From contig CM035304.1 of NCBI GenBank assembly GCA_002900995.3, positions 2,636,823 to 2,700,822 on the forward strand: a stretch of DNA of 64,000 nucleotides, given 5' to 3'. Shown piece by piece: positions 1 to 11,361 of the stretch (position 1 is the stretch's first letter; each line of letters begins with the position of its first letter). The position numbers and the translations under genes are program-made. The DNA is from Ganoderma boninense (lineage: Eukaryota; Basidiomycota; Agaricomycetes; Polyporales; Polyporaceae). Below the pieces are notes generated by a model. That model was given only the letters and a program-made list of their open reading frames with translations, was not told where the DNA came from and searched no databases.

Positions 1-99
1 GGTAGAACGCGAGATTGAACACCGCCGGTCATCCTTCCATCCCGTATGTGGTCCGTGTGGCAGTCGTGCGAAGGACCGCGCTCGCTGCCTTGTTCTCGG

Positions 100-1694
100 C
101 TACGCAGCAGGTGGGCCACTGTCAGCGTGGACGACGTTCGCCCAGCGCGTTCCGGAAGGGTATGTGCAGCGCCCGACCTGCAGGAGGAACGGAAGTGCGC
201 GGTGCGCGGCGTCGGCGTACAGGAGGAACGTTGCTGGAAGGGGCCCGGGGTGCGTGGGGCCCGCGCCCTGCTGGATGAGCGTGCCTCCAAATTCCTTGAG
301 GAGCCAGCGTGGGATGTAGAAGGACGTGCTGCGGTTGACGGGGATGCGCGGGATGGTGCGGTAAGGCGGCTGCAGCGCGCGGATGTAGACATCGCGCCAC
401 TCAGCGACGGCGTGGCCCTTCGATAGGTCGATCACCTTGCCGAGGTTTGGATCGTCGTCTTCATCGAGGGGGACAAGGCGGAGCGCAGCTTGTCTGTCGA
501 GTGTTGGGATGCCGGTGTCGTATAGGGGGCCGAGAGGGCTCGTCGCTTCCGAGCATGTGTGTAACAGGAGCCCGTACTTCTGCTTGCTTGATGAGGAGAA
601 CAACACGGCGATGATTAACCTCGGGATCTTGGTTTGGATGATGGGGAGATGGGCGAAGACTCCGTATGGAGTATTAGTGAAGGCGGGCATGCTGACGGTT
701 TTGTTCAGGCGCCATCTTGTGTCCGTTGCCTGGTAATATTCAGAACGATAACTCATCAAATAACTGATTAAAACATACTGGCAAGGCAGGCGTGAATATA
801 ACATCTGCCGATGACCTGAAAGCTGATGGTGCGGACGCGAAGAGACATGACCCTTCGATATGACCGTGTACCATAGACAAGTCGTCCTGAAGGTTCCAAA
901 GAAGGTCAGGTAATCGCTCACTGGGAGCGCCCCAGGCAAAGAGCGATGTATCCGTAGAGCGTCTCATGATCTCCTCCTGCAACCTTTGAAACGCCTGGCG
1001 CCCCTCTCCGTACAGCGTCGGCATGTTGATCCGGAAGATCCCCATCAGACAGTACGCTTCGTCCTCCGGGCGGGTCGTCTTCCGTTTGGCGGCCCACGAC
1101 ATCCGCGCAGCGATGCTGACAGACGACAGCTCTGTCTCGAGCCTGAGCACCTTCATGGGGACGTTGGTAATCTTCTCCAGAAGGTCTGCGAGCCGGACCT
1201 TGTGCCCACACCTTCCACTCTGCAGAAAGGAACACGACGACGTCGGGCGCGATGAGCTCCTGGAGGGTCCACCCGCGCGTGTGCCACCTGCTCTGACAAA
1301 ACGTCCGCGCGCCGACGGGGTCGTGGGAGAAGGTAGCACGGGGTACGTCTGCGAGGTACGCGTAGCACGTCTCAGCGAGGGAGTACCATCGGAACATGGA
1401 GTTGATGGCTTCGGACAGCTCGGCGCTGCTAGACTTGTCGATGCAGCAGGTGTCGATCCAGACCCAGTCATATCCGTGCCGCTCGGCGAGGATACAGAAG
1501 TTGCGGATCTTGGGCGAGGCGAGGTCGCGAGGATTCGAGCCCGCCGAGGCGCACTGCGTACGGAGCGCTTGGATGTCGTGGAAGCTCTGCTCTTCTCCAT
1601 CCCAGACGTGGGACAAAATGGCATAGCCCCTGGGTACGCTGTGGGGGGTCGGAAAGAACTGCAGCTCAACGCGGTGAGTATTGAGGAGCCACAT
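100..1694 (-). CDS. HET-domain (heterokaryon incompatibility) protein, frameshifted
   Basis: The N-terminal half carries the classic HET-domain blocks: YAILSHVW near residue 24, then WVWIDTCCIDK, AINSMFRWYSLAETCYAYL, SRWHTRGWTLQELIAP, and downstream RPEDEAYCLMGIFRINMPTLYGEG. HET proteins act in fungal non-self recognition and trigger death of incompatible fused cells. The start is the ATG at 1694. Near 1201-1215 the frame changes by one base just after the codons for AEWKV, where family members continue with a (G)xKxxLADLLEKIT block; this is either a sequencing error or a real frameshift. A further intron is likely around 745-820, after which the frame continues (TRWRLNKTV, TNTPYGV) to a stop at 100-102. 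The C-terminal part is the usual poorly conserved extension. Exon borders in the second half are approximate. Confidence 0.75.
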
Positions 1695-2587
1695 GGTAGG
1701 AGGACCTTCTCAAAACCACATCAGCACTAGAATTAGTCGGGAAATATGAGTGTGGAAACCCACCAAGCGATGACGGGGGAGTTCAAACGATATCGATGAG
1801 GTGGCGGATCCCAGAGGCTCAGCTGGTTCCGGTCACTAGCCTTACAGCCGAAGGAACACAAGACAAATGAAAGCTATAGAATGGTCACAAGAGACGCTTC
1901 CCACAGGAATGAGGAGCACAAGCAATGCGCATAGTGGTAGTCTCGCTGAGAGAACTCGAATAAGTAGTCGTAAGGCTCTTGGTCGCCTACTGCGGGCTTG
2001 AGGCACTGATGGTTCCGCGTTCTTATGTAATCGGGCGCAGCAACTGCAGTCCCAGAACTCTTTACTTGGTGGTTTACCAAGATCCAGATGACGCTGTCCG
2101 GAAGGACGCATTAAGTGGAAAACACCTCAACTCCGACTTGTTGGAGCCCAGGACTCGGAGTCGGAGCCACCGTGATGGAATCCTCGCACTTTCTCGAGAA
2201 CACAATTTACGCCAGCTAAAGGTTTGTGCGTTCGATCACACTGGCAGGTGTAAGTATCTCTGGAGCTGAATAACATACACTTCGAATTAGGCATGAAAGT
2301 CAGTGACGACCTCCCAGTCGACGGGAAACCAGCCTGAGTCTCTCCACGAATCGACTGGTGTGGCAGGTTGCAGTAGGGGGTTAGTCTTGGAATGGGGCGA
2401 GGGCCGTGGCGACGTCGCGAAAGTGTGGGAGGGCGGGGACTGTTGTGGTGACATGATGCTAGTTTGCTTCCTCGTTAAGCATACGAAAAGACTTCTGGGA
2501 CGCAGCGTCCGGGCGCTGCTCGAAGTTCATCCCGAGCAAGCATATATTCCGATAAGGAGCTCTCGGAGATTCCGTCATCCTTGAATC
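1695..2587. other. Intergenic stretch, no supported gene
   Basis: Only short open frames without family motifs, paired splice sites or good codon pattern are visible here. It separates the start of the HET gene from the 3' end of the next minus-strand gene and presumably holds the HET promoter. Confidence 0.4.
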
Positions 2588-3797
2588 TCAGCCTAAGAGT
2601 CCATCTGCAAGAAAAATGTGGTCGGTATTGTGCAGGCTAGAGTCAGACCACCCATAGATGCAGACGATGTGGTCCATGGACTGGGTGGAAAAAACACGAA
2701 CCTTACTAGAAAGAAGCTTGCTCTTTCTCTTACTCTTCTTCCTCTTGGCATCAGCAGTTCCAGCTCGCGCATGAGGGTCAGCAGGGTTCTGGAGGCCGTC
2801 AATGGGATTCGACTCAGAAAACACTGCATGACTCGGAAGAGCGGTACCGGAGTCTAGACTCACAGAGGATGCGTTCGTCGGGAGAGACTTCGGTAATGCG
2901 AGGTCGCTGGACCCAACTTGCTGTGCACCGCGGGAGCTGCGAGGGCGACCAATGGGCTGGTCACTGGGGCCGATGCCGATCTCCTCTAGATGGCGAAGAC
3001 CATCGGGTTTGTCCCTGCATACGGGCCTGAATTGCAACAAGAAGTCTCGGTCATATCTGCAGGAGTCAACTTGTCAACCTCATCTTCTAATGCACTAAAT
3101 GATGCCTGACGAACCTGAATAGTATACCCGGCATTCCATTGACGTTCAAACCATCTTTGGGTCGCTGGACACCGTCAGGATACTCGATCAGGCTGATATC
3201 TCGGATAGGTTGAGCATGCGTCTTCGCCGGGAATACGACGTCAAGATCGACCGAATTCTTCATCTTCAGCAAGTCAAGGCAAGCTGGGCGACGCTTAGTC
3301 TTCGTCAACGACTTGCGAGACATCTTCAATTCGGAGAGCTTGTCCTGATTCTCGTTCGGCGGGCCATCCGCGGCTGGGCCATACCCTTCAATGTCAGCTT
3401 TCGGGAGCTCGATGACGACCGCCTCGCTGGCTCCAGCTGCCGACTCCTGAACACCGGCCTGCTTCTCTACCTCGAATGCTCCCGGATGGTTGCCTTCCTT
3501 CTTCGACCGCTGATCCACCTCCACCTCTGTCTCCTTCCAGTGTTCCACCTCCGCTTCTTCCATCTCCTTGGGCTCTGCCGTCCCTTCATCTGCATTCCCC
3601 AACCCGACATCTGCTTCATCCATGTCCCGAGGTATCGGGTTCTCGTTTTCGGGCTGAGTCTCGACCCCAGAGGCCTCCTCCGCATTCTTCATCCTCTTCA
3701 AGTTCGCCATCTTTCCCTTCTGATTGTCCGAAACTTCCTCCTTGCCTTCCGTTGCCACCCCCTCAGTCGCCTTTCGAGACCCCCTTTCGTCTTCCAT
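2588..3797 (-). CDS. Uncharacterised charged, low-complexity protein
   Basis: I do not recognise this protein. The first exon starts at the ATG at 3797 and encodes about 220 residues rich in Glu, Lys and Asp (for example EMEEAEVEHWKETEVEVDQ), with two Lys-rich patches, followed by a more ordered stretch (LDVVFPAKTHAQPIRDISLIEYPDG). A frame change near 3115 (LFR to VRQASFSALEDEVDKLTP) suggests a splice or an indel. A second long exon ends in a strongly basic run, KRKKSKRKSK, followed by a GTAAGG donor near 2708. A TTTTTCTTGCAG acceptor near 2603 leads to a very short last exon. The composition suggests a disordered nuclear protein, but this is only inference. Splice details are uncertain. Confidence 0.45.
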
Positions 3798-4273
3798 CGT
3801 CGAGCGGCGGGAACGAGAGGTGGGTGGGAGTCGAGGAAGACTGGACGGGAAGTGAGAGTGAGATTGACCCGTCAGAAGCTCTGCTAATGAGATTATGGTA
3901 AGCTAGGACTAATGCAAAAGGAAGGGCAGCACAAGGGCTCACAGAGTGCAGCAACGCGATCGTCGACGTCGCGATCTGAGGGGCGATAAGTTACAGAGAG
4001 CACCACAGCTAGGAACACTCACCGCAGCACCCGAATCGCAGCTTTCCTCCCACAGCGCCCACCGAAGGTCCATTGCCGCAGCTCCAAACTTTACGCCTCA
4101 TGGCCGCAGGTTGCCGCACGCGAAGATCCGCCGACTGCGTACAGTCAGTCCGAGTCTGACTACCACATGGCATAGCAGCAAGAGACGCGTTAGTATGTAC
4201 ACGAGACACGCCGACCTCGGTCCCGCCCCAAGTCCACGAGAACGAGACACTTTCATCGCGCATAACCTGTCAG

Positions 4274-6949
4274 TCATACAGAAGAGGACAACGACGCGAG
4301 GTCGCGCCCGTACCCCAGGCTCTCCAACCTGCCCAACGCCCGCCTCCGCCAATCCGCATCCTTGTGCAGCCCGCGCCCCGCGCCATCGTCGCGAACAGCA
4401 GCACCGCCTCGGGGCTCTCCGCCGCGACCTCCTCCAGCCCCGCGGCAGTGACCGCGAACCCGGCCTCGAACGCCGCGGGCGTGCAGAGCCGTTGTGCCGC
4501 CGCGCAGTAGAAGAAGTACGCGACGAGCTGCGCGTCCCCGGGCGTCGACTCGGTCGCGAACGAGACGAGGCGGTCGACGAGGCGGCTGTGGTGCCGCGCC
4601 GGCACGGCGGCGAAGACGGACAGGGCCGCGTCGATGTCGTGCGGGCCGCCGAAGAGCTGCGCGAAGGTACGTTCGATGCGCTCGTTCGCCTCCGTTTGGG
4701 ACATGCGAACGCGGGCGAGTGGGAGGATCGGAGAGTCGGACATGGGCGGGCTGGGAGGCTCCGGGATGCGTTCTTCAACGTGGATGCGATTTGTTTTGCG
4801 AAGTGTCTGAGAAGAGACTGGCTGAGTGGTGGGTGGTTGACGGTCGGCTCTTCGCTGCTGAAAGATGGCGGGAGCCGGCGTCGGGTGCGAGTTCTGAATG
4901 ACGCGGTTGTCTGAGTCTGCGTAGTCCGCGTACAGATCGTCATCATCGTCGTTGGCGGCTGACGATTGTCGACTACTACTGTCGGCGCTGTATCGTGGCG
5001 CGGGCTCCAAAGATGGGACATCTTCGCCCGCCACTTCGCTCCAGCCGGTGGAAGGAGTAGTAGTGAGCGGCACGGCTGTTGCCGGCTCTAAACCGTCGGG
5101 AGAGGCGGAGGACGATGGCTCTGACAACTCCACCAGCTCTGAGTCGGTGGAGACAGCTGGACTGAACAGAAGGAGCAGAAGCTCGTCGCTGTCCGGCAAC
5201 ATGCCCGCGATGCGCATGCAGAGCTCTTCATCCGTGCCAAGTCTCGCGCCTTTGAACATGCGCGCGTATGACTCCAATGCGTCCGGGACGTCCTTCAGCA
5301 TGCCCGCAAGGTGCTTCGCGGTCGGCGTGAAGCCTTCCTCAAATGTGGCGGGTGGACACAGGCTTGTCGCTGCCACGCTATCGAAGAGGGTCGCGACGAG
5401 CGATGCGTCTGCGTCATACAGGATCGCCTTGTCGACGAGTGCGTGGACAAGAAGATGGAGATGTCCAGATGGGAACTGCTCAAAGTGTTTTTCAGCAGCC
5501 GCGATGTCCCGGCGAAGAGGAAGTGGGTCGAGTTTTTCTCGGCACGGAGCATCGCATCCGACTCGGACATGATTGGCGGAGGGGGTAACTCGCCAGTTCC
5601 CAATGGTACGGCCTCTGGCTCCGTCCCCGCAGATTGCCAAGGGTCGTAAGGATCAGCGTGTGAGAGCCTCTGGCTCCGTGAGCGCGATGGGATGCTCATT
5701 TCCCCGAGTGGATGACCCCAGACACCGTCATCCGCCACAGGTGGTGTGCGCGCCACTGGCTTGGTTTTCCAGCTTCGCCGTAATTCAATCAATGCCTAGT
5801 CCAAACAGTTAGGAAGGTATGGCGACGTATACTGGCGCCACGAACGCACCTGCAACTTGCGTTGATGGACGGGAATCTCGGAGGTTAGAGAGAGGGCCTG
5901 GATTTCAGCGAAGTAGACATCCATGCGCTCGCGTGCCTTCTGTGAGTCGAGGCTGCGTCCACAAGTTGTGAGGAGCACATCCAAGGCATCTATGCGCCGC
6001 CCGGGTTCAGCTGACTCAAAGTGGAAGGGGGCGAGGATGGTTTTAATGCACTGGTGCACCATCTTGGGCTTCAGTACCTTCGTATTCAACAGCTCGCCGA
6101 TGAACTTGATTGCACCGACGAACTGCTGAGATGCATTGGGGGACGGGTCTGCCTCCTTGTCTAGCCCTCGCTCAAATTCATCCTGACAGCGATCGATAAG
6201 ATGTCTGCGGAAAATCTGAGGCCGAGGAAGGACATCGCTGTCCGCATCCTGCGTCTGGTCATCTTGAAGCTCGGGGTCGAAGCGGTCCATTACCGAGTGG
6301 CAGAGCTGGGCGTACAGCTCCGATTTAGCTGCATTGTTGATCGCTGTGTCGAAGACCAGATCCACGACTGAGGACACGGTACGGCTATCGCTCTCATCCC
6401 TTGACTCTTTCGCCCATGCGAGAAGCTCCTCTGCGACAGAAGGCAATGAGACCTTCGACAAAGCACTTAGCGACGCGCTGAGCTCGCTATATGCATCATC
6501 ATGCCGCGCGTCTGCTACCGCTGCAGACGCCTTTGCATCCTCCTCTTCTCCAAGCGGGGCATCGATGGTGGCATCGGAAGGGCCGTTGCACTGGAACATG
6601 GCGTTCACGTCGAGGTTGACCTGCTTCGAGGGAGAAAGAGGTGGGGAGGATGCATGGACGGCGGAGGGAACACATGTCTTCTGGGAAGGTATGTCGAGGG
6701 TCGGAGAGAATGAGGATGAAGCAACGGATTGTGAGGAGACTGGACAGATTGCCCAATTAGATCAAGGGCGTCAGAAAAAATCAACGACAGTTCGATGTAT
6801 CCGTGCGTACCATCCGTCTGTCCGCCATCCACAGACCAGCGACGTTGCACGTGGGCGCACCCCTCGTCTCCGGACGAAAAGCTGGAAGGGACCAAAGCGG
6901 GAGCGGAGGTGGGACATGCAACGGCCTCGGAAGATGGGTCCTCCGTCAT
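4274..6949 (-). CDS. Compact eIF4G-like protein: MIF4G plus two MA3-like domains, frameshifted
   Basis: Exon 1 starts at the ATG at 6949 (MTEDPSSE). Exon 2 ends at 5850 and encodes a full MIF4G-type helical domain: VVDLVFDTAINNAAKSELYA, then FVGAIKFIGELLNTKVLKP, MVHQCIKTIL and KARERMDVYFAEI. An intron at 5849-5796 has a GTGCGT donor and a CTAG acceptor and keeps frame. Exon 3 (5795-4274) holds two MA3-like repeats, about 5520-5270 and 4690-4360, separated by a Ser/Pro/Asp-rich linker. MIF4G and MA3 domains bind eIF4A and scaffold translation initiation. The long N-terminal eIF4E-binding region of canonical eIF4G is absent, so this is probably a paralogue. Two single-base frameshifts are visible: in the run of five A (plus-strand T5, 5533-5537) and near 4370. 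The frame then ends at the stop at 4274-4276. The exon 1 to exon 2 junction is unresolved. Confidence 0.65.
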
Positions 6950-7032
6950 AGCGTCCTTGCGATGGAGGGATAGAGCCGAACGATGGCGTTGCAGTTGGGA
7001 GGCAGCCGTCGAGAATGAATACGAAAGGTTCG

Positions 7033-7132
7033 NNNNNNNNNNNNNNNNNNNNNNNNNNNNNNNNNNNNNNNNNNNNNNNNNNNNNNNNNNNNNNNNNNNN
7101 NNNNNNNNNNNNNNNNNNNNNNNNNNNNNNNN
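7033..7132. other. Assembly gap (100 N)
   Basis: Exactly 100 N, the conventional length for a gap of unknown size. The sequence to its right starts inside the copy-A duplicated segment, so its left part (a possible counterpart of 7-TM gene 0) may be missing here. Confidence 0.98.
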
Positions 7133-10100
7133 TGAAAAAGGGTGCTTTTTGGCGGCGCCTTTTGGCTGTAGCCGCGAGGGGTTCGTTTTTTCGCTGGGGT
7201 AAAATTTATGCTCATATATGCCCCTTTGCAAAGGGCGTTTGGGTCCTTTTTAATTTTCTCCCACCCCTTCCCCCATATCGGACATTCTTCAACGTGGATA
7301 GTAATCCAACATTTAGCAACCCCCTTCAATTCAGCCCTTCGCCTCGAACTTTTTCCACGTGGGGAAACCCCGCTTGTAGGTAGCAGTCCGGGTTGCCCTT
7401 GATGGACAATTCCGGGGCCTTGAGTCGTGTGGAGGACTTCCGAAAAAGTGGGGAAAAGGTTTTTGTTTGGGGGGCCCCAAAGATGACCTCTTCAAAAAGG
7501 GCCAAATTTGGGCACAACAAAGGTTTTCGAAGACATTAAACTCAGGCAAAAACCGGGGAAGCAAGCTCTACTTCGTTTGGAGCATTTTATTTCCCTTGGG
7601 GGTCCCCTTTAAAGGGTTTTGAGGGTTTAAGGAAAACCTCATCGGGGGCTACCCGTTTTTTTTCTACTTATTGCCAAGTGGGGGTTTTGGGTGTTCTGCG
7701 CCGTGTTTAAAATGAACCCACGTCTCCACTTTTTTGGGGGTTCGTACGGGGACCCTCGCAGGTGTTAAAACGTAAATTAGATAGTGTTTCATGTACTTGA
7801 AGACGCGATATGCGATACTTATGCGGCGTCTTAACGTGCCCAAATACACACATCAAGTTCCCAACGCCAGTGTTGTCCGCGTCAAGGTCAACGCGTCAAT
7901 CGACGTCAACCAATTTGACTGACCCGAGTTGACTCGTCATGACCCGTCAGTGGACGGGTCAATGGTCAGGTGATCTTGACCTGTGCGCGCAGTTTCAACA
8001 CCGCCTTGCGCCACTTGTGCAATACTGAACGGCCTGGCAAACGATTCCCTGGAACATCGGCTTTCTAATAGCTTACTCTGAGACATGTTGTGTAGTAAAT
8101 ATGGTGACTCTTGAATACCAGCTGTCTTTTGCGCTCACCTTTTCACCACTCCCCGGCTGCTGGCGAACATTTCTCTTCAGTTAGGTTTGTTAACTTGCCA
8201 GCTCGAAATCATGCCGGACGAAGAGCGCCGTGTGGATCCTTCTTCGAGACTCGTTTGGACCCTGCCAACTCGCACAAGCCTTTGAAGTACAAGGCCTGAC
8301 AAAACCACTCTGCTGCCATGTTGCAGTTGGGTGTACCGATCGCTTTGTTGAAGTCCAGGCAGGCTTTCCGATGCTCTGAATGTTAGCCAAGGGATTCTCA
8401 CGCAAGGGATGGTACGAAACAGCTGAACAACTTCCGTGACATCGGTGCGCTGTTACTTTCTGGGTCTTATAACTAGATGTTGATCAATGGATATTAATAT
8501 GCTTTAGCTAAGAACCCAGATCTCGAGTGCTTATTCCGCAAATGGAAAGGCCAAACCACAAATATTACGGAACCGCAGGAGTTATCCCTATCGCTGGAGG
8601 TGGACTCATTGCTCGCACATGCACGCCAGTGCATGTACCCAACACGGACAGCGCACGTGGGTCTGGAGGTCAGCTCGCTGTTGGCTGCCCGAAGCAATGA
8701 GCTAGGAGCGAATAGTGATACAGCTTCAAGCCAAAACGGAAAACACCCCACCACCTGCGGCCATGCCCTCCAGGATGGACTCCATCTGGTGCTTCGCCGG
8801 GCGGTTGTGCGTGCTCAGAGGCTATTTACTCACCCACAGCTCCTACCACTCCCCGCCCCTCGGGCTGCTCCGCTCCTCCACTCCAGCTCTCCGCCTTTCT
8901 CCATGTTCCGAGTGCGTACCCACTCTTTCCCACAGTTGCGACCTTCCAGGAGCGAGCCAAACTCGGTTGTTACACATGCATCATCCACGACCAACTCAAA
9001 CTCCAAGTTCCCGCTGCGCCCGATACCGGACTGCCTCGGTCCACACGCTTCCGAGTCGAGTGGGCTCACACAGCCAATCACACTTTCGCCTGCAGTGCCA
9101 CATGCCGTGGGATGACAATCGCCCAGAAGCTGTTCGGCAGCGGACCTACTTGATCATGTTGAGCTTTGCAACTTTCGTTCAACGCTGCTGAAAACCCACA
9201 GCTGCACATCTTCCTAAACAGTGGCTTCCGGGTGCAGCAGTTCCGGACAGGCCAAGGCTCTCAGGTGCCTGTCTGCACGATGCAGTACCGCTGCAATTGG
9301 CCGAGACTCGGGCTGTTTGTATGGTCAGTATGCCCACAGGCCAGAGCGATGGCTGGAAGATTGTTGCAAAGACCTCTGTCCTCACATCCATATGAACGTG
9401 AATTGGCGTGTGAGTGTTGCTGCATTTTACGTTTTGAGAGCTGCTGACCTTATTTAACTGTAATAGGCACACTTGGTCGCACACACGACATGACGGGCCC
9501 GCCCTGAAAACGGGTTCAGGAGCACCTAGAAGTTATCAAGTCGATATGCGCACATATGGAGACAACATATGGAGTTACGACAGTGGCATGGGTCTACGAT
9601 GAATTGGCCCTGACGGCAAGGGGCGCTTCGGGGGCCTTCTTTCGAAAGCTTGCTCCGTGGCTTGTCCTTTCCTCGTCTGCTGTGCACATCAGTTGCAACT
9701 TTGCTTGTAGGCGACTATCTTCGCTGCTTGACCCTTACGTAAATCATGTCCCAGGGATCGAGGTTGCGAAGTTGGTCTTCAACAACCACAGCACGCCTTG
9801 GATCTCTCAACAGCGAGCAGGCTGACGGACCTACGGAGTCGCCGGACTTCGTCCCCTGGCACTGCTCCTTCCAGTAATTATCGGTGACAGCGCACCTGCA
9901 TGCCGCCGTCAGGGTCTCGACGTCGAACGAGCCACTGGTGCTTCGTATGTTTGCCAATCACAAGCAACGCTCAAATCAATTGTGAGAGCTCGCGTTCGAA
10001 GGAGTCCCAGGCTCTCGTCGATCGTTGTGGTGACTAACAATTGAGGACAAAGACTTCTGGGCTACACTCCGTAAGTTAAGATCATGACGGCTAGAGCAAA

Positions 10101-11340
10101 TGCCGTCTTCAGCTGCAACATCATATGAAAGGGGTTGTGCGCACCTGAAGCCTCTCGGAATTGCAACCAACATTTCCAATCGTCGCTAATGTCGCCTCGA
10201 CCACGTCCTTTTTACGCTCGCAAACCTGTACCACACCTATAGCGCCGCAGAAGTTTGAACCTGAAGTCCGTAAACACATGCCTCAGCAAGCTCGAGGGAG
10301 ATGGGAAGAAAATGGCAGACAAGATTTTTTATCCTCGCGCGGGCTTCTCATCATACGTTCGTGCGGATGCCTTCAACCGGGGGGTCCTGTCACGCCGGAT
10401 CTTTTTGTCATCTTGCCTGTCGCGGTCTTCACACGCCTTTTTCCGCTGTGAATACTGAACCAATCTTTCATGACGCTGTCGAAGAATACTTTGGAGTGCA
10501 GGGTGACTTCACGGACGAGGCGATGAAGTTGACCACCACCTTAGAACCGAGAGATAAGGCAAGTCTTTGACAAGGAAAAGCTAATAACGAGTACTTACTA
10601 ATACTGGCCTTGATATCAGGAGGTCGACCTCCTTTCGCATCTGGGAAGTGGATGGATCGGTCAAATCACGACATGAAGGCAGTGTGCACTGCAAGCAGCG
10701 TCTTCCCCCGCCTCAGCGTTCCGCTTGCTCTCCATAGCGGTGAACACCGGCGACACCGAACGCGTGTTCAGGACTTCGGGGGTCACCCATACACGGCGCC
10801 GCAACCGGCTTTCACCAGAGACTGTGCACAGGTCTCAGTTTGTGCGCAAGTCTCTCCGACGCGGGGCATGCTACGTCTGGCCTACTCACCACACGCTGAA
10901 GCGCAAACTCGCACCCACCAGCATGAACCCTCGCAATCTCCCACACCAGTCCTAACCATTGCGCCAGCGACGACACGAGATACCGTGAATCCGAGTCCGA
11001 GACTGATGGGCACTGGAGTTTGATGCCTCTCGAGATCGCACTGTCAGTGTCGATCGATTTCCCGTGCGCATATGGAAGTGGAAAGTGAGGAGAGAGGAGG
11101 AAGAGGCTGGAGGAAATAGTTCTCAGGCAAAGGGTGAATCGGGAGGCCGTGCGACCCACGGTCACAGGCCAGAGCCTGCAAGCCGTTCTAGGAAGAAGAA
11201 ACCGAGCAAGACCACTATTCGCTTGCAGACCTTCTTCCTCTATCCACGCGGCAACCTCCGGAACAACGGGCTTTTCTCCCGCCGAGAAGCAGGTGTTTGA
11301 TTCTTTCGGATATGGACGATCGCCTTCGTCGGCTTCGTTT
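7133..11340. other. Indel-ridden low-quality stretch aligning to 47323-51468
   Basis: Aligned by eye to 47323-51468, this stretch differs mainly by scattered single-base insertions, often doubling a neighbouring base, and by inflated homopolymers such as the runs at 7133-7200 and 7440-7500. Synonymous-type differences are few. This is the pattern of an uncorrected long read used to fill a gap. It breaks every reading frame. After 11341 the sequence becomes clean abruptly. Confidence 0.75.
7868..11340 (+). mobile_element. hAT transposon, 3'-truncated copy A
   Basis: The left end CAGTGTTGTCC starts at 7868 and is preceded by CCCAACGC (7860-7867), the same 8 bases that flank the complete copy at 48040. 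The body is the counterpart of the transposase gene, but dozens of one-base indels destroy the frame. The element stops after GGCTTCGTTT at 11340 and lacks the last part of the gene and the right terminal repeat. The next base already belongs to the leader of 7-TM gene 1A. Confidence 0.8.
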
Positions 11341-11361
11341 ACTTGGTCCTTGACCTCACTC

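Noticed and set aside
1023..1730. Long plus-strand frame opposite the HET gene
   Set aside because: It is the complement of the HET-domain coding sequence and has no motif of its own.
4098..5021. Ser/Arg-rich frame of about 300 codons overlapping the eIF4G-like gene
   Set aside because: It lies in another frame of the same strand over MA3-coding sequence; its low-complexity Ser/Arg composition is a GC-rich shadow.
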